This document shows, piece after piece, positions 36,239-48,867 of a DNA stretch of 64,000 nt. Source of the DNA: Cryptomeria japonica (Eukaryota; Streptophyta; Pinopsida; Cupressales; Cupressaceae). The stretch covers positions 540,656,335-540,720,334 of the forward strand of contig NC_081412.1 in NCBI RefSeq assembly GCF_030272615.1. The letters run 5' to 3'. The translations under genes were made by a program, and so were the position numbers. Every line of letters starts with the position of its first letter. Position 1 is the stretch's first letter. The notes below the pieces were generated by a model that saw nothing but the letters and a program-made list of their open reading frames with translations, did no database searches and was not told the origin of the DNA.

Positions 36239-36419
36239 ATTGTTTGATTATATAGGAATGGCTATAGTTGTTTCGTTGCACACAGGTTCGGTTATAGAAC
36301 CGTTTCCTTGAAATTTTCCTTCGAACTCTTTCAACTGTTTTCTCCTAGTATATAATCTCACCCAATATGCATTGAATAAACATGTCAAGTTTTTATACCA
36401 TTTTCTCTTACCTAATCCA

Positions 36420-36842
36420 CAACAGTCCATGTCCCCATTTGTTGAAAAGCCCATTTAGCCAAACAATCTGCTACCCTATTCCATTCCTAAGGAATGTGGC
36501 AAAATGTAATAGAATTTAAAGATCTAAAATGTCTAAAAATGTAATTGACCACCAAGGCCAACTGTTAGTTTATTCCATCCACCTACCACTTATTCAACAA
36601 GTCAACCACTATCTAAGAATCAAATTCACAAATGTTCTTTCTCCAACCAATGGCATAGATTCTCTTATAAAATAAAGACTAGTAAGAGCTTCCATAAACT
36701 TGTTAGTATGTTGTCCTTTATAGAAAGAAAAGAAGAAATGCACAACCCTCATACTATCTATGCCAACTCCACCAATCCCAGCATGCCTAGGATTTCCTCT
36801 GGAAGAACCATTAGTATTAGTCCTCAAACATATTGAGGTCAA
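36420..36842 (-). pseudogene. LINE RNase H domain, decayed
   Basis: On the minus strand, TNTNGSSRGNPRHAGIGGVG matches the start of the RNase H domain of plant L1-type LINEs. It is followed by KFMEALTSLYFIRE and, after stops, a segment resembling the catalytic region and EWNRVADCLAKWAF. Several stops and shifts show it is dead. It would be the 3' end of the LINE whose other parts lie at 37640-39250. Confidence 0.68.
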
Positions 36843-36855
36843 TTTGAGAGTTTAA

Positions 36856-37612
36856 AAATGAAGGGAGAAGAAAATATTGCCGCATTCCTGCTTCAGGTTG
36901 ATGAAATTGTTAACCCCATTAGAGGACTTGGTGAACAAATAAAATAAGTTGTGATTGTGAAAAAGGTACTTTGATCCCTTCCCCCAAGTTTGATTAAAAA
37001 AAAATTGTAGTTGAAGTAGCTAAAAAACTAAGTGAATACTTTTACTATGGATGAATTTCATGGAAGTCTAACTCCATAGGAGATAAGGATTATAAATGAT
37101 AGATCTTTGAGGAAAGAGGCAGTGTTCAAGGCACCTAAGAAGGTTGAAAAGTCTAATTCAAGTGATGATTCATATCTAAATGAAGCTAACTTAATAAGAA
37201 AGCTATAGAGAGGTTCCATGAAGTATAAAGGTAAGTTACCCTTCAAGTGTTTTAATTGTGGGAAGTGGGTCAATTTATGGCTTAAGTGTCCATACAGAGA
37301 AAGCAATGATGAAGAAAAGAAATATTAGAATAATTATAAGAAGTAAAAGCCTAAGAAGAAGAATGTTCAAAAGATCAAATAAAGCTTCTATTTTGAAGAA
37401 GATAGCAACTCATTGGATGAAGATGGTCAATGCACCTCTAGAAGTGACTGTGAAAAGAAAAGAGCCATATTCATGTCATTAGAGACTTTAGAAGGTAATG
37501 TAAAAAATGAGAATCCTATAAATGAAGATGATGATGTGAATCTTGTGTAAGAATTATATTATGTTGGCAAGGAAATCAAAATACTGAAGAAGAAAATTGT
37601 GGGGGATACCAA
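36856..37612 (+). pseudogene. Copia gag fragment, decayed
   Basis: It starts MKGEENIAAFLLQVDEIVN and IRGLGEQIK, typical of Copia gag. After several stops come SLPPKFD, FTMDEFHGSLTP and a degenerate knuckle CFNCGKWVNLWLKC, in which the histidine is replaced, then a K- and E-rich linker. It runs opposite to the LINE and lies where the LINE reverse transcriptase should be. No LTR was found beside it. Confidence 0.65.
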
Positions 37613-37639
37613 AGACAAAGATAAATAATCAAAACTTAC

Positions 37640-38260
37640 CAAAAATCTATCTAATTTGCATAGAATGTTATCCTCTCCCTCCCACCTATTATTCTAGGTA
37701 AAACAACCCCTCTTAGGAGAGATCATTGAGGGACAAATCCTCACAAAATATCATAAGATCAAGTGAACCAAGAGACAAAACATTCCCCCCATCTAACTTC
37801 TCTTTTAGACATAATGTATTGTTAACATCACCACATAAGATCTAATTGTCACTATAGTTTAAGAGTCTAAAACTGATAATGTGATCCCATGCCTTAACCC
37901 TATCCCTAGCTAGATTTGATCCACAAACATTTGATGAGAGAAAAGTGTTATCACCTTTTAGGCTCTTCTTTGTAATAGTAAGTAAAATATTGAGAGTTGT
38001 CAACCAAAGAACTTGAAAAGAAAATTTGTTCCTAAAAATTTCCAAACCTTCAATCATACCTTGCACATAAACCATAAACCTTTCTTTTTTACTTCCAAAT
38101 TCTTGATGACATGTCCTTGAGGAAAGAACCCTTGACTTTAGTTTATTGTAAAAGTAGAATTTTTGGATACTCCATTTCAATTAGTCATTTAACCAATCGA
38201 TGCTTCTTTGAGACATCAGGGCCACAAACATTCCAAATTAGCACTTTCATAACTTCCTAA
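37640..38260 (-). pseudogene. LINE endonuclease (APE-type) remnant
   Basis: The minus strand reads MKVLIWNVCGPDVSKKHR at about 38250, the usual start of an L1-type ORF2 endonuclease. After decay come NTFLSSNVCGSN, RDRVKAWDHI and CGDVNNTLCLKEKL, corresponding to the conserved NVYGP and CGDFN blocks. It contains several stops. Confidence 0.65.
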
Positions 38261-38639
38261 GCATTGGGATGTGATAAAATCAAGACTTGACATATTATTT
38301 TACAGAGCCCTAAGTCTCTTTTTTCAAATCCTCCAAAGTCTTAATATTAGCCTTGTTTTCCCTTGGAATTGGTTGCACCAACATCCAACAAAATAAGGTT
38401 TTTTCTACATATCTTCTACTCCTTTTTGTGGTTGTGCACAAATATGCCTTATTCCTTTTTTTTTTCCTCCATATCCAACAAAAACTATTTATCCCTTGTG
38501 CTCATCTTGTAGCTAAAAGCATAATCTCTAAACACATTAATAATACATCCTATAACTTTAGAGGGAATTTTGACAACCTCCCTTATAGCATCTATATCTA
38601 TTTTTTTCCCATCTAAAACCCTAGCCTCCGAAAAAAGGG

Positions 38640-39250
38640 AACAAATACCATAAAATGGGAACCATTTCTTGAAAAATTAAGGTTTTGATCCAAACAAAAT
38701 GGATTCAATCCATTCACCATTAGAGGGGAGGATCCCTTCACAAATTGAGTGAATTCTGAAGAAAAATGCTTCTACGTAGACCCCTATTTAGCTCCATCTA
38801 ATCCACAATTCTTTGAAAATATCCCAATCTTCCCACACCAAAAGCATATGAACAAGTAACATTCATATTTGAGCTCTTTGATCCATACACTCATGGTAGA
38901 AGAAAGTTTTCTTATGTGTCAAATAGGGTTATTAAGATCTAGTTTAACATAAATTCTAGTATAAGAAGCCAACAACCTATCACTAGATACCTTGGAGAGA
39001 GAAAAATATTCCCCTAGATAGTTCCTAATAATCATAAACATCTCATCTAACCAAAGTTCTCAGGGAAACTTGAATAACTGAATCTAAAGAGGCACATCCA
39101 AGATATGTTTGGAATGGGGGTCAAACCCAAGAGACCAAGGGAAATGTAAAGGTCCACATTTCCTATGAACTAGGGACCACCTTTAAGGATGTTATCCCAC
39201 TCAATTTTTAAATAGAAAATGATTTCAACAAACCCTAGCCTAAAAAAAAT
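38640..39250 (-). pseudogene. LINE ORF1 remnant (DUF4283-like)
   Basis: Reading across frames on the minus strand gives WDNILKGG, then LDEMFMIIRNYLGEYFSLSK, TRIYVKLDLNNPI and a cysteine-containing end. This resembles the DUF4283 and knuckle region of plant LINE ORF1. Frameshifts are frequent. Order and strand agree with the endonuclease to the left. Confidence 0.5.
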
Positions 39251-42200
39251 CACCTCCACTTCCAACCCCATACTTTTGTGTTTGATCTAATCTTTAATCT
39301 CAAGGTATAGAGAAATATACAAGTTTTGATACCAATGGTTTGGAAATTCAATCTCTAGCCATCTAATCAACAAAGGGTTGATATATAATGCTTTGGCTAG
39401 CAAAACATGAAAATTTGAAAATTGTATATAAATCTAAAAATTAAGTTGTCTTATTGTGGACATACTGTTATCACCTAGAAATGCACCCTAACTAAGTTGC
39501 AGTACTTATCCTTCTGGTAAAACATGGAAACACTCCTAAGGTTGTGGGTATCCTTGAATTTGGAGTGAATCTCCAGATAAGGTCGGCTCCTACTGGTTTA
39601 TCACCTCAACTAAGCTAACTCTATTGCTTTCAAAGGGAAAGGGTTAGAAAGGAACATAAACTAAAACAGACTTCGAATAGAAAAAAATGGAAATTAAAAA
39701 ATAAAGGTGATACACCAAATTCGAAGGACCATGAAAGTCATAAAACCAAGTTCTTGATTGCAATGACTAAGTTAAGACTGCACAACCTACTCCTGTATAT
39801 CCCTGCATAAATAGTTCATAACAAGGTCTTAATGTTGGACTCTTAGGAGGAAGAAAAACTTCATAGCTAAAAATACCATGCACTTTTGGCACAAATTATA
39901 ACCTGCAAACAATGTACTTCTTTGCAAAAAAGGTGTTGAATATGAGACAAAATTACAAGGAACAAAGTTATTCACTAGCAATTTGATCAATCACATAAGT
40001 GCACACAATCAAAGAGATGAGAAAGAAGGCAAAATAACTTAGATACTAGTCTCCAAGTCTATCACTGAATATTCATGTCCAAAATGAGTTACAAAAATTG
40101 CTCCAAAACTATCAAAGGACTTTCCAAGAAGTCACTAAGTACAAAAAAGCAAAATAAGAACTAAGTACAATGAAGTCAAAGAATGACTATATGGAATATC
40201 TGCCTCCAAAAACCCATGAGAATAGGGCATCCAACTAGCTTGGGTCGGATGCCTCCAAAAACCCCAAAATCTAGCAACTAGATTCTCACAAAAAGTGCTC
40301 CAAAAAGTTGAAAAGGTCAACTTTGATCAAGTTTATCATTAAGGCGCCCCAAAAATACTCCAAGTTGCTCCAAAAAGGCCTGAAAACCCTCCAAATGTCT
40401 CTCAACCTCTTCAAACACCCCTATATCTTTGGCACATGTTGTATAGACTTGGCACTTATCATTAATTTTAGTCTTATCCTCCTTTGACTCAACACTTGTC
40501 ATCATTTTCTCATTAAATAACATTCATTAAGTGGTTTATATTTTACCAATTCATGAATATTCATTACGATGTTAATAAGTGGTACATTATTAATCACTTC
40601 TTAAAGGGTTGCATGCCACTCTTTATTTGAAGTCGCAATCATCACTGTGCTTGTGAATACTACCCTCAAGACCTTTATTGCTGCTATAATATCTTTTAAC
40701 AGTGTTCTCTATAGCTACATCTTTATAGCCCCCTTATTCACTATCATATTGCAAACACTTGATGACAGTGAGTAAAGTGTTGTGCCTTGTGTTTGATTAG
40801 GCTCAATGTATCTTCTAAACCTTTATAGCTTGTCATTGATTCTTCTAAGACTGTCATCTCCTCATATGACTGCTTCTTTTTAGCCCTTTGCTCCTCAATC
40901 TATCTCTGAAGATGCTCTACCCCATCTACCGTTTGGACCCACTATGATAAAATCCCTAGTGAATGTTCTTACATCTCCAAGAAGTCTTTCCAAATGTCAC
41001 AACTACTTGAATTGTATGGCTTTGACTATCATGGTGCAAGATAGAACTAATCCTTTTGTCTATGGTTGCAATGTATGCATTCTAGACTTTACTTGAATCT
41101 CATGGTTGATCTCAACTTTGTCTTGAACTAATCATTATAGATACTGCTTCGATGGCATCATAGAAAATTCTAAGTAATATAGTGGCATCCATCTATCATG
41201 GGTATATGACTGCCCCTTTAGACCTTCTTCACGCATTGATTGGTGATACTTCTATAATTGATTCTCTTGATGGTAATGATTGTTCTGTCAAAATAGTGAT
41301 AGGGCTATTCATTGTTTTTCTTTTTGAAATAGGTTTGCACCCAAATGTTTGTCTTGCTTACACAATGATCACTGTTTTGTACAATACAATCATGGCTTGT
41401 ATTATTTATCAACGGTGGCTACATTTTTATTATATCATATCATTGTCCCTTCTTTTGGCATGTGACTACTATGAGAATCTTTTATTGTAGCAACTACTAG
41501 GATAACTGCTTATTGTGGCTGGGGGTTCTTGAACATTCTCGATAATGCAATTTCATTTGTTCTTCATATATTGGACTTCATTCTATTCATTGGTTGTATC
41601 AGACCTCTGTCTTAACTGATCATCTTTGAATGAGGATTGTCTTTGAGTTTCGGGTATTGTGAGTCTTCTTCAAACTATTATCATATTGTCCCAAGACCCA
41701 AGTCTGCACATATATTGTGTTCATTGTCTTTTGCTTTTATCATTTTAGTGAATCCCTCTTTAACTATCTTTGTGACCTTTGATTGTTTGTGATATCCATT
41801 CCTGTAATGAACAAAACCTATCAATAGCTACTGTGACCACTTATAATGGTATTTATCCCCTTGATAAATATTTGCAAAGAATTGTCTCTTTTGTGTCATT
41901 GTATCTCAAGGAAACCCTACTCATGATAGTATGTTGATATAACTCATTGTGCTCACTATCCCATTGTACATGCTTCTATTACTGTCCTCTAAGGCACTCA
42001 TACCTTCTTGATGACAACTATGTATTTTTTCTTGCCCATTTTGTATGATGATCCTCGTAAATGAGTGTTTCCTACTCCTGACAGTAGGCTGGTAATGATA
42101 CTTAGGATTCACACATTGCTATCAACCTACTGCCATGAGCGACATGAACTCGTTTATTGTGATTACCATGGGAAAGGGGTAAAGGATTGTTGCATTATTG

Positions 42201-42581
42201 CCACTAAGAAGCTTGCACTTAACATGATGTCATAACTATCATTGTTCTTGATTGATGTATGCTTCTGGATTCAGTTGTGTAGGAGTTTTTTGCATCATGT
42301 TTCTTGATTGATGATGCAAAAAAATCCTACGTAGCTGAATACAGAAGCATACATAAATTTAGTATGGATTGTGGAAATCTCATCTCTATCAGTGTTCTTG
42401 TTTCTTGATGCATGTTGGGCTCAACCCTTGTGGGAGCCACATTTCACCCCACATACTAGATCTGATTAATCAAAAGAACATGATTTTCATTTGTAGATGC
42501 ACATGAAGCAAACATGTTAGAAAAATATGTGCATATCTTAGATGTGTTTGATGGTTTTCTTAGACACTTAAAGTATGCCTT
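39251..42581. other. Repeat-derived spacer, no gene recognised
   Basis: 39304-39480 is homologous to 61408-61560 (both GAGAAATATACAAGTT...AATTCAATCTCTA...AAATTAAGTTG), so a dispersed repeat is present. The rest up to 42240 is T-rich with only short frames, none with motifs. The hairpin at 42252-42357 closes the stretch. Confidence 0.45.
42252..42357. repeat. Long imperfect hairpin, 47-bp arms, 12-nt loop
   Basis: The arm 42252-42298 pairs with 42311-42357 with about five mismatches. The stem contains TATGCTTCTG and TTTTTTGCATCAT. It resembles a foldback element or a small-RNA precursor, and shares sequence with the hairpin at 12041-12120. Confidence 0.85.
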
Positions 42582-42586
42582 GCTTA

Positions 42587-45500
42587 TGTTGGGTGAAAAT
42601 TTTGTACACCTAGGGATGTGCAAAATTATGGTTTCAGCCACAGTGTGTGAGTATAAAACTCTCCTAATTTAGGGAAGGCTCCCCCTATCTATAAACTAAA
42701 CTAATCTAATATGGGTGAGACAATAGTCTTTTTTCTTATTTCAAGAAAGACTGTATTAGTTTCTCTTCATAGAAAATAATAGCAATTGAAAATAAATAAC
42801 AACTTATAAAGTAAAATGAGAGAGAGGAAATGGAGTTTCCTGAAAGCACAAATACTTATGTCACCTCCTTTGGGACATGAAAACAATATCAAGCACAAAG
42901 TCTTGAATATATGCAATCCTATCTTCCCTTTTATAATGATGACTTTAAGAACAAGTGCAATGTATAACAATGCAAAGTCTACAAATATAATGCACTCTAA
43001 AACTAATTTAAATGGTAATTATTACAAGCACAAAGTCTTGCAACACTTCTTAACTTTAAATTGCAAACTTAAAACTAATTTCACCCTCAATATGTGCAAC
43101 ACAAAGTCTGCAATTATTTGGAGTGAAACCCTTTTTAATAGCCTTCCACAATCTCAAGTAAGCACAAAAATATATCCCAAAATGACACAAGAACACAATG
43201 GGAACAAAGTAAGATTTCAACACAAAGTCTGAAATCCCAAACTTCTTTATATTACTCAAAAGATGACAACTTACAACTATAAATCTTAAAGTCTTTATGA
43301 GTATAAAATCCTGCAGAGTTTACTTGCTTGCCAAAAAGATGATAATACAATAGACCTCCTCAAGTATTTATAGGAGAAGAGGCTTGAGAAAAGGAAGGGA
43401 GGATTCCAACTAACTTGGACCTATTAAAAAACTAACCAAGACTTATTCAAAATTACAAGTCCTATTCTAAATTGACTTGTAATTGGTTTATTTGTAATTA
43501 CAAAAGTGCAAGTGACGAGTCAACTTGCAATTACAAAATCGTTTTTACATGTAAACTTGTCAAAAAGAAAAGTACAATTTTACAATTCTGAAATAAAAAA
43601 TAAGTGTCAAAAGACACTTATGCAGCAACATGTTTGGCCATGTATTCTTCAAATTTTTGGATGATTCCTCGCAGTTCATTAGGATTTGGCTCATGGGTAT
43701 TCTTAGCAATAGCAATTGTTTTGATAACAACATCACATCAACTAAGAACTGTAAGTCGATGTTTCTCTATAATAGTTTGAATTTATTCCAAAAAGGTTTG
43801 GTATTTCACCAAAGCGTGAATTGTTGTGATTGAAAACTGTTCAACTTCCCATTCCTGATGGATCTTTCTTCTCAAATCAAACAGAACTTCTTCTTCAGAC
43901 AACAACTCCTTATCTTGACTTACAATCTTACAAGAGATTTTATCAAAACGAGAAACAACATCTTGCACCATTTCCATGCACAATTTTAAGGCATCATCAA
44001 TTTCATGAATGAGTTCTTTCAAAACAAGAGATTTATTCTCCAGAAGTTCTCCAAATTCTATATACATGATTTAGGTAGGAATAATGTCATTTTCTTGTAG
44101 AACATCCATCTTTTCTTGTGGCAACCTATGCCAAACTCTTAAGTTGCTCTCAACCTTTTCTAGATTTTGTTTGAAAGCCTCAGAAGTTTGTTTCAATTTT
44201 ACCTTGGTCATTTCCAGTTTGACCATCACTTGGAACATTTCCTTCAACGGTTGAGCACATTGATCGGAAAGATGATCTACCCAAGAATCAATTGTTTACG
44301 CCATTTGAGTAGCTCATTCAATTTCTCTGGTTGATTCTTTCGAGAAAAAAGAAGTTGAAGGATTGATCCCTTCCTTGGAATATTTAGTGATCTTTTGGAT
44401 CACTGAGATAAGTTGCAAATTTTCCTCTTCTAGCTTGTCTTTCTTTGCAAGGAGTTCATCATATCATTGCACTAATGAGGTCACTAAATGTTGAGAATCG
44501 TGCATAACAACTACATGTGTTTGCTTACCAAGTTCCATTCTTGTGATTCTGTAATCTGAAGATTGCATCTCTTCAAGTGGCGTGTTCGCAATTAGCTCAA
44601 CAATTTCTACAACTTTCATTTTGTCATTGTCTACTATCACTCTTGAAATTGTTTTAGCCATTTTAGCAGCCTTGGGTTTAGACTTTTTAAGCTGTTAAAA
44701 AATAAAGATATCAGGAGAAATTTACTGCTTCTTTCTCTTAGGAGTGAAGGAATTGGTCCATGGAGGTAAAGCCATTGAATTTGTATTGGAAATAGCTTGA
44801 GGTGGTGAAGAAACAAACTCCATTTGAATTACAGTTGTTACCTTGGGAGAAGTTTTTGTCTGAACAACAATCATTGCTTGCTTAGCAAGCAAAGGATGTG
44901 AGGATTCCATCATGGACTTCTCAAAATTTATAGTGGTGGTATCAATTTCTGCCAATGACAAGCTAGGAAAATAAACATATGTAGGATTCTCATAAAACAA
45001 TGTTCAACAATTCCTCATGTGAATGATCAAGAGATGGCTCTAATGCTGAAATTAGAATAATATTATGAGAAAACACACTCAATGAGACAGGAGCAATGTG
45101 AATGGTGGAAAAAGAATCCATGTCAATGTCAAGAGGAGACATTGGCACATCTAAAGGAATCTGAGAAGGAAATTTGTGAGGTGACTCTGAAGTTGTGGAC
45201 TTAGGAGCATCCTCTTGTTGTTGTTCTTCCTTGGGATCTTCAGAATCAATAACCTAAATATAAGGTTGTGGTTTCTCTTTTCCTTTCACTGTTACTTATT
45301 TGGGAGGAATTACCATTTCTCTACTGATTGTTAACTTAATCTGTGTAATAAAATATGATGCACCTTCCTTGTTATCAACTTTGATTTCAGACTTGCGTCC
45401 AATGGGCCCTGTAGAATCATCATCTTTGCCAATCTTGATTTTAATAAATCTAACACCATTACTTTTGAGCCAAGCATTGGTGTTAGCTAAAACAGGTTGG

Positions 45501-48500
45501 AATCTATCCAGAATGGAGGTACATTCTATTTGTGACCATTGAATTGATGAAAGTGGTGCTTCATGAACTCTCTTTTCAACATACTCGGAATCAAGTATGT
45601 TCCCATCATCAATCATTCCTTCGGGAATGTTTGTCAGGTTCAAATCAACAATTTGCTTGAGTGTGAGCCTATAGTAGTCCATCCTATGAATTTCCTCTTT
45701 TGTGCAAAGATCAACCTAAAAGTCCTTTATGCGATGCACATGTGTGAAAGATCTTTTAATCCTTTCTTTCATGCCTCGATAATCAAAATCTTTACTTTCT
45801 TTGAATCTTTTGATCTTAATTTACTGCATCTCAGTCTTCATGGCTTTAGCTTTTGTAGATGTCATGAGGGAATATCAACCAATTTGCAATGAGTTACTTG
45901 ATTATATTCTCATTCCAGTCTTGTGTCAAATTGATTGTTGTGCATGAACTGCCATAATTTGTCTCACCAACTCCATAAGGATGATCTTGTCGGTTGGGTA
46001 TCTTGGAAGCATACATGGATGCCTGTTGTAGCGTCCAACTCTCATATAGATAAAAGTTGGGAACTGAAGGAATAAACAACTGTATTCATTCACTCTCTCC
46101 CATGCAGCATCCAGCACTCTTCTATTCTTCAGTATTTTATCAAATAAATATATGTAGTGACCAAAGAAAGCATCTTGGACTCTTCTATAATGGAGTCTAC
46201 TAAGTCTCAAAGGCAACTGATCATAATATTCCCACACAGGCACAATCGAGTGATCACCCTTGGTAGAAATACCAAGCAAATGTGTGAGTGATGCTATTAT
46301 ATATACCAAGTATGAGTTCATGTAGAAGGACAAAGTGGTAGGAACTTTAGCAAGTTGTTCACACAAAGCATCGCTAACAATCTCACCCCAAACGATGTGC
46401 TGAGATTGCTCGATGAGCACAATGAATTGATACATCCATGGTTTGAAGATATTGGAATTCTCCAAAACCATGATTTTGCTTAAGAGAGAAATTGAGTCAC
46501 CAATCTTCCTTGAAGTCACAGAGAAACAAATTAGCCCACCGGGTGAGACAAGTCTTGGGTTCACGAATTCATCCATTTATTAATATGACGCCTGCACTCC
46601 TTCTCCCTTTGTATAAAGTACTCTGCTGCACTTTCTTTTGATATTTCTATATAAACAAGAGTTGTAGGTAGTTTGAAAATCTTCTCAATAGTTTCAGAGT
46701 CTAGGTGGATAACAACTTCTCCACCATCATCTCTGATAGTCCTAGTTTCCCGAACAAAATGAGTAGCACAAGCAAGAACAAATTTTGGCTCTAGGGCAAC
46801 CATTGGGAAAGAAGAAACAAGATGAATGCAACTGTCCAATAAATACTGCATGTTGTAATCCTTAGGTTTTTTAACCCTCTTAAGGAAATCTGACATATCC
46901 ACATGTTGGATTTATGTCTTTAATTTCCTCTAATAAAGAAGAAACTTGTGAAGGAGAAATCTCATTCTGGTATTTGTCATACTTGTACTTCATCTTCTTG
47001 TGAGAAGATGATGTCAGCCAATTGATCATTGAACGGGCATCTGCAATGTTGTGATGAAAATCCAGAAGTGTTAAAGCAACATCATGATCTGTAGAAGAAG
47101 TCATATTATCTTCTTCAAATGAGAAAAACTCAAACCCTATCCCTAAAGCTCTCGAAGAAGGAGTGGTGAATAAACAAGAGGATTTAAAGGCATGGCTTTT
47201 GACCAATTTCGGATCTTAAAAGATATACTACAAATATGAAAAATGGGAAAAAAAATTGTGAAGACATAACTGTGATTGAGTTTTAAAATTTTGATTGCAA
47301 GTACACATGGAATGAGAAAAAGGAATGAAGATGTGACGAATGAATGCAATGATGGGAATAGGAATTTTGATGTGAAGGAAATGATGAAAAGAATATTTAT
47401 AACCAATGATGGCAAAATTACATGACTATGGAAAGGTATTGAAAGGAACATTTTTAGCTTGGCAACTTGGATAGAGGGAAAAACTTCTACTTGTAATCAT
47501 ATTTGTAAAACCCCAAAACAAGTGAATGAACTGAAAACTTGACATTTGTTATCTTGTAAAAAGAATGATTTACTCTTTTTATCAAAAGGGAAGGACAACG
47601 TCACCACTATTACTTGTAATCGGGTTATAAAAAACCAAATACAAGTAAATGTGAAAAATTTGCAAGAGGGAAAAACATGTAAATTCACAAGTTGTATTCA
47701 AAGAACAAAACAACTTGGGAATATCTTATAGAAACATGAAATTTGAGCAAGAGAATGATTATTTACAAGCTTGATCAAACAAGAACATGGAGAAACTAAA
47801 GGCAAATAAAAACAACCAAAAGAAAATAAAGTAAAACTGAAAATTACATACCATGCTTGATCGAATGCCCTAAACAAAGATAAATGAACAAGAGATGACC
47901 CGAAATGCTCTATAAATTGATAATGGAGCTACCAGTTCACATTCCTTGTTGCAGAAAAAATGGCTTGGCAATCAACCAAAAGCACAAAAAATTGCAAGGA
48001 TGAAGACTCCCATAAGGTGTTGAACACCAAGCATTCAAAATCGAATGCAACAAGTGTCACAATATGGCAAAATTCATGGGCAAAACACCAAAAACGCAGA
48101 GCTAATACACAACAAAAAGGGAATCAAAAACCCACAACGTTGATATGCATTCAAGGCGGTATCCCCATGTGAACCGGATTCTTGGTTGAAAGCCACAACA
48201 AGTAATTTGCTGCCCTTGAAGAAACACGTAGTCGGGTTTCTAGAATCCGACTTCAAGCAAGGAGTATAAGTGTAAAACTTAAAACAAGGAAAGATGTAGT
48301 TGGGTTTTAAGAATCTGACTTCATGTTTTAATTAAAACATTCTTTCCTTTCAAACCTCTAAATCGGGTTTTAGCAACACATAAACAAAAGCACACAATAC
48401 ATATAAAAATACTAAAGACTTGCAATCGGGTTTTAAAAATCCAATTACAAGTTTTAAAATAAAGAAGAATAAAAGAAAAGTAGGAACTTAAAAGACAAAA

Positions 48501-48862
48501 AGGGGAAATGGAAAAGAAATAACAAGTTACAAGTTACACATCTTTTATAAACTTTCACTTATAATTGTTTGAAAAATATCCTATAACTTAAAAACAAAAA
48601 GTCTCTTACACTTGCAAAAGGAGGAAAATTTCCCACTCCCAATCCAGAGATCAAAACCCAATTTTGGAGAAAAAATCAAGCAAACGAACTCAAAATGCGA
48701 TGAAATTTGAAACGTGGATCAAGGATGAACCTAAGATTAGTCCAGTTCAAAAAGGAGAAAGAATTTTGCCTCGAAAAGTATGCCCTAGAGTAAAATCTTC
48801 ATTCTTGAATAATTTTTTTAAAGGGGTTATCCAATTTTCTGAATACAAAATTAGGGACAATA
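42587..48862. mobile_element. TGTTG...CAATA insertion (family 2, copy B) with antisense reading frame, TSD GCTTA
   Basis: The perfect 5-bp repeat GCTTA lies at 42582-42586 and 48863-48867. The unit is 6,276 bp, starts TGTTGGGTGAAAATTTTGTACACC and ends TTAGGGACAATA. Both ends and several internal blocks match 7724-11248. The ends are not direct repeats of each other, and no gag, primer site or pol is seen. On the minus strand it carries a long decayed reading frame (47206-43783). It may be one giant LTR left by recombination, with a gene inside the LTR, or a non-autonomous element of unknown type. Confidence 0.78.
43783..47206 (-). pseudogene. Decayed antisense accessory reading frame of the family 2 element
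   Basis: The pieces on the minus strand, in order, are 47206-46880, 46902-46561, 46576-45926, 45682-45296, 45000-44722, 44661-44464 and 44067-43783, separated by shifts and stops. The first third contains VVIHLDSETIEKIFKLPTT, similar in style to the N-terminal domain of retroelement-borne plant accessory proteins. The middle piece is rich in F, Y and W (FLQFPTFIYMRVGRY, then YPTDKIILMELVRQ). The end (44067-43783) is helical and charged. No polymerase, integrase or transposase motif is visible. Pieces might also be exons. Function unknown. Confidence 0.55.
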
Positions 48863-48867
48863 GCTTA

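Larger units (their letters stand above)
34272..36408 (+). mobile_element. Gag-only Copia-like element with short LTRs (TR-GAG type)
   Basis: LTRs 34272-34418 and 36241-36408 share TGTTTGATTATATAGGAAT at the start and TATAATCTCACCCAATATGC and CCATTTTCTCT near the end. The primer site TTTGGTATCAGAGC lies at 34421-34434. The flanks TACAT (34267-34271) and TACCT (36409-36413) differ at one base. The 1.8-kb interior encodes only gag, with no protease, integrase, reverse transcriptase or RNase H. This fits the published TR-GAG class (terminal-repeat elements carrying only gag). The exact LTR ends are uncertain because they do not end in CA. Confidence 0.62.

Noticed and set aside
41182-41490. A 102-residue hydrophobic protein
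   Set aside because: T-rich DNA readily gives hydrophobic frames. There is no motif, homology or gene context.
7724-48862. The two family 2 units as the LTR pair of one giant element
   Set aside because: Their flanks are GACAG and GCTTA respectively, so they are separate insertions.
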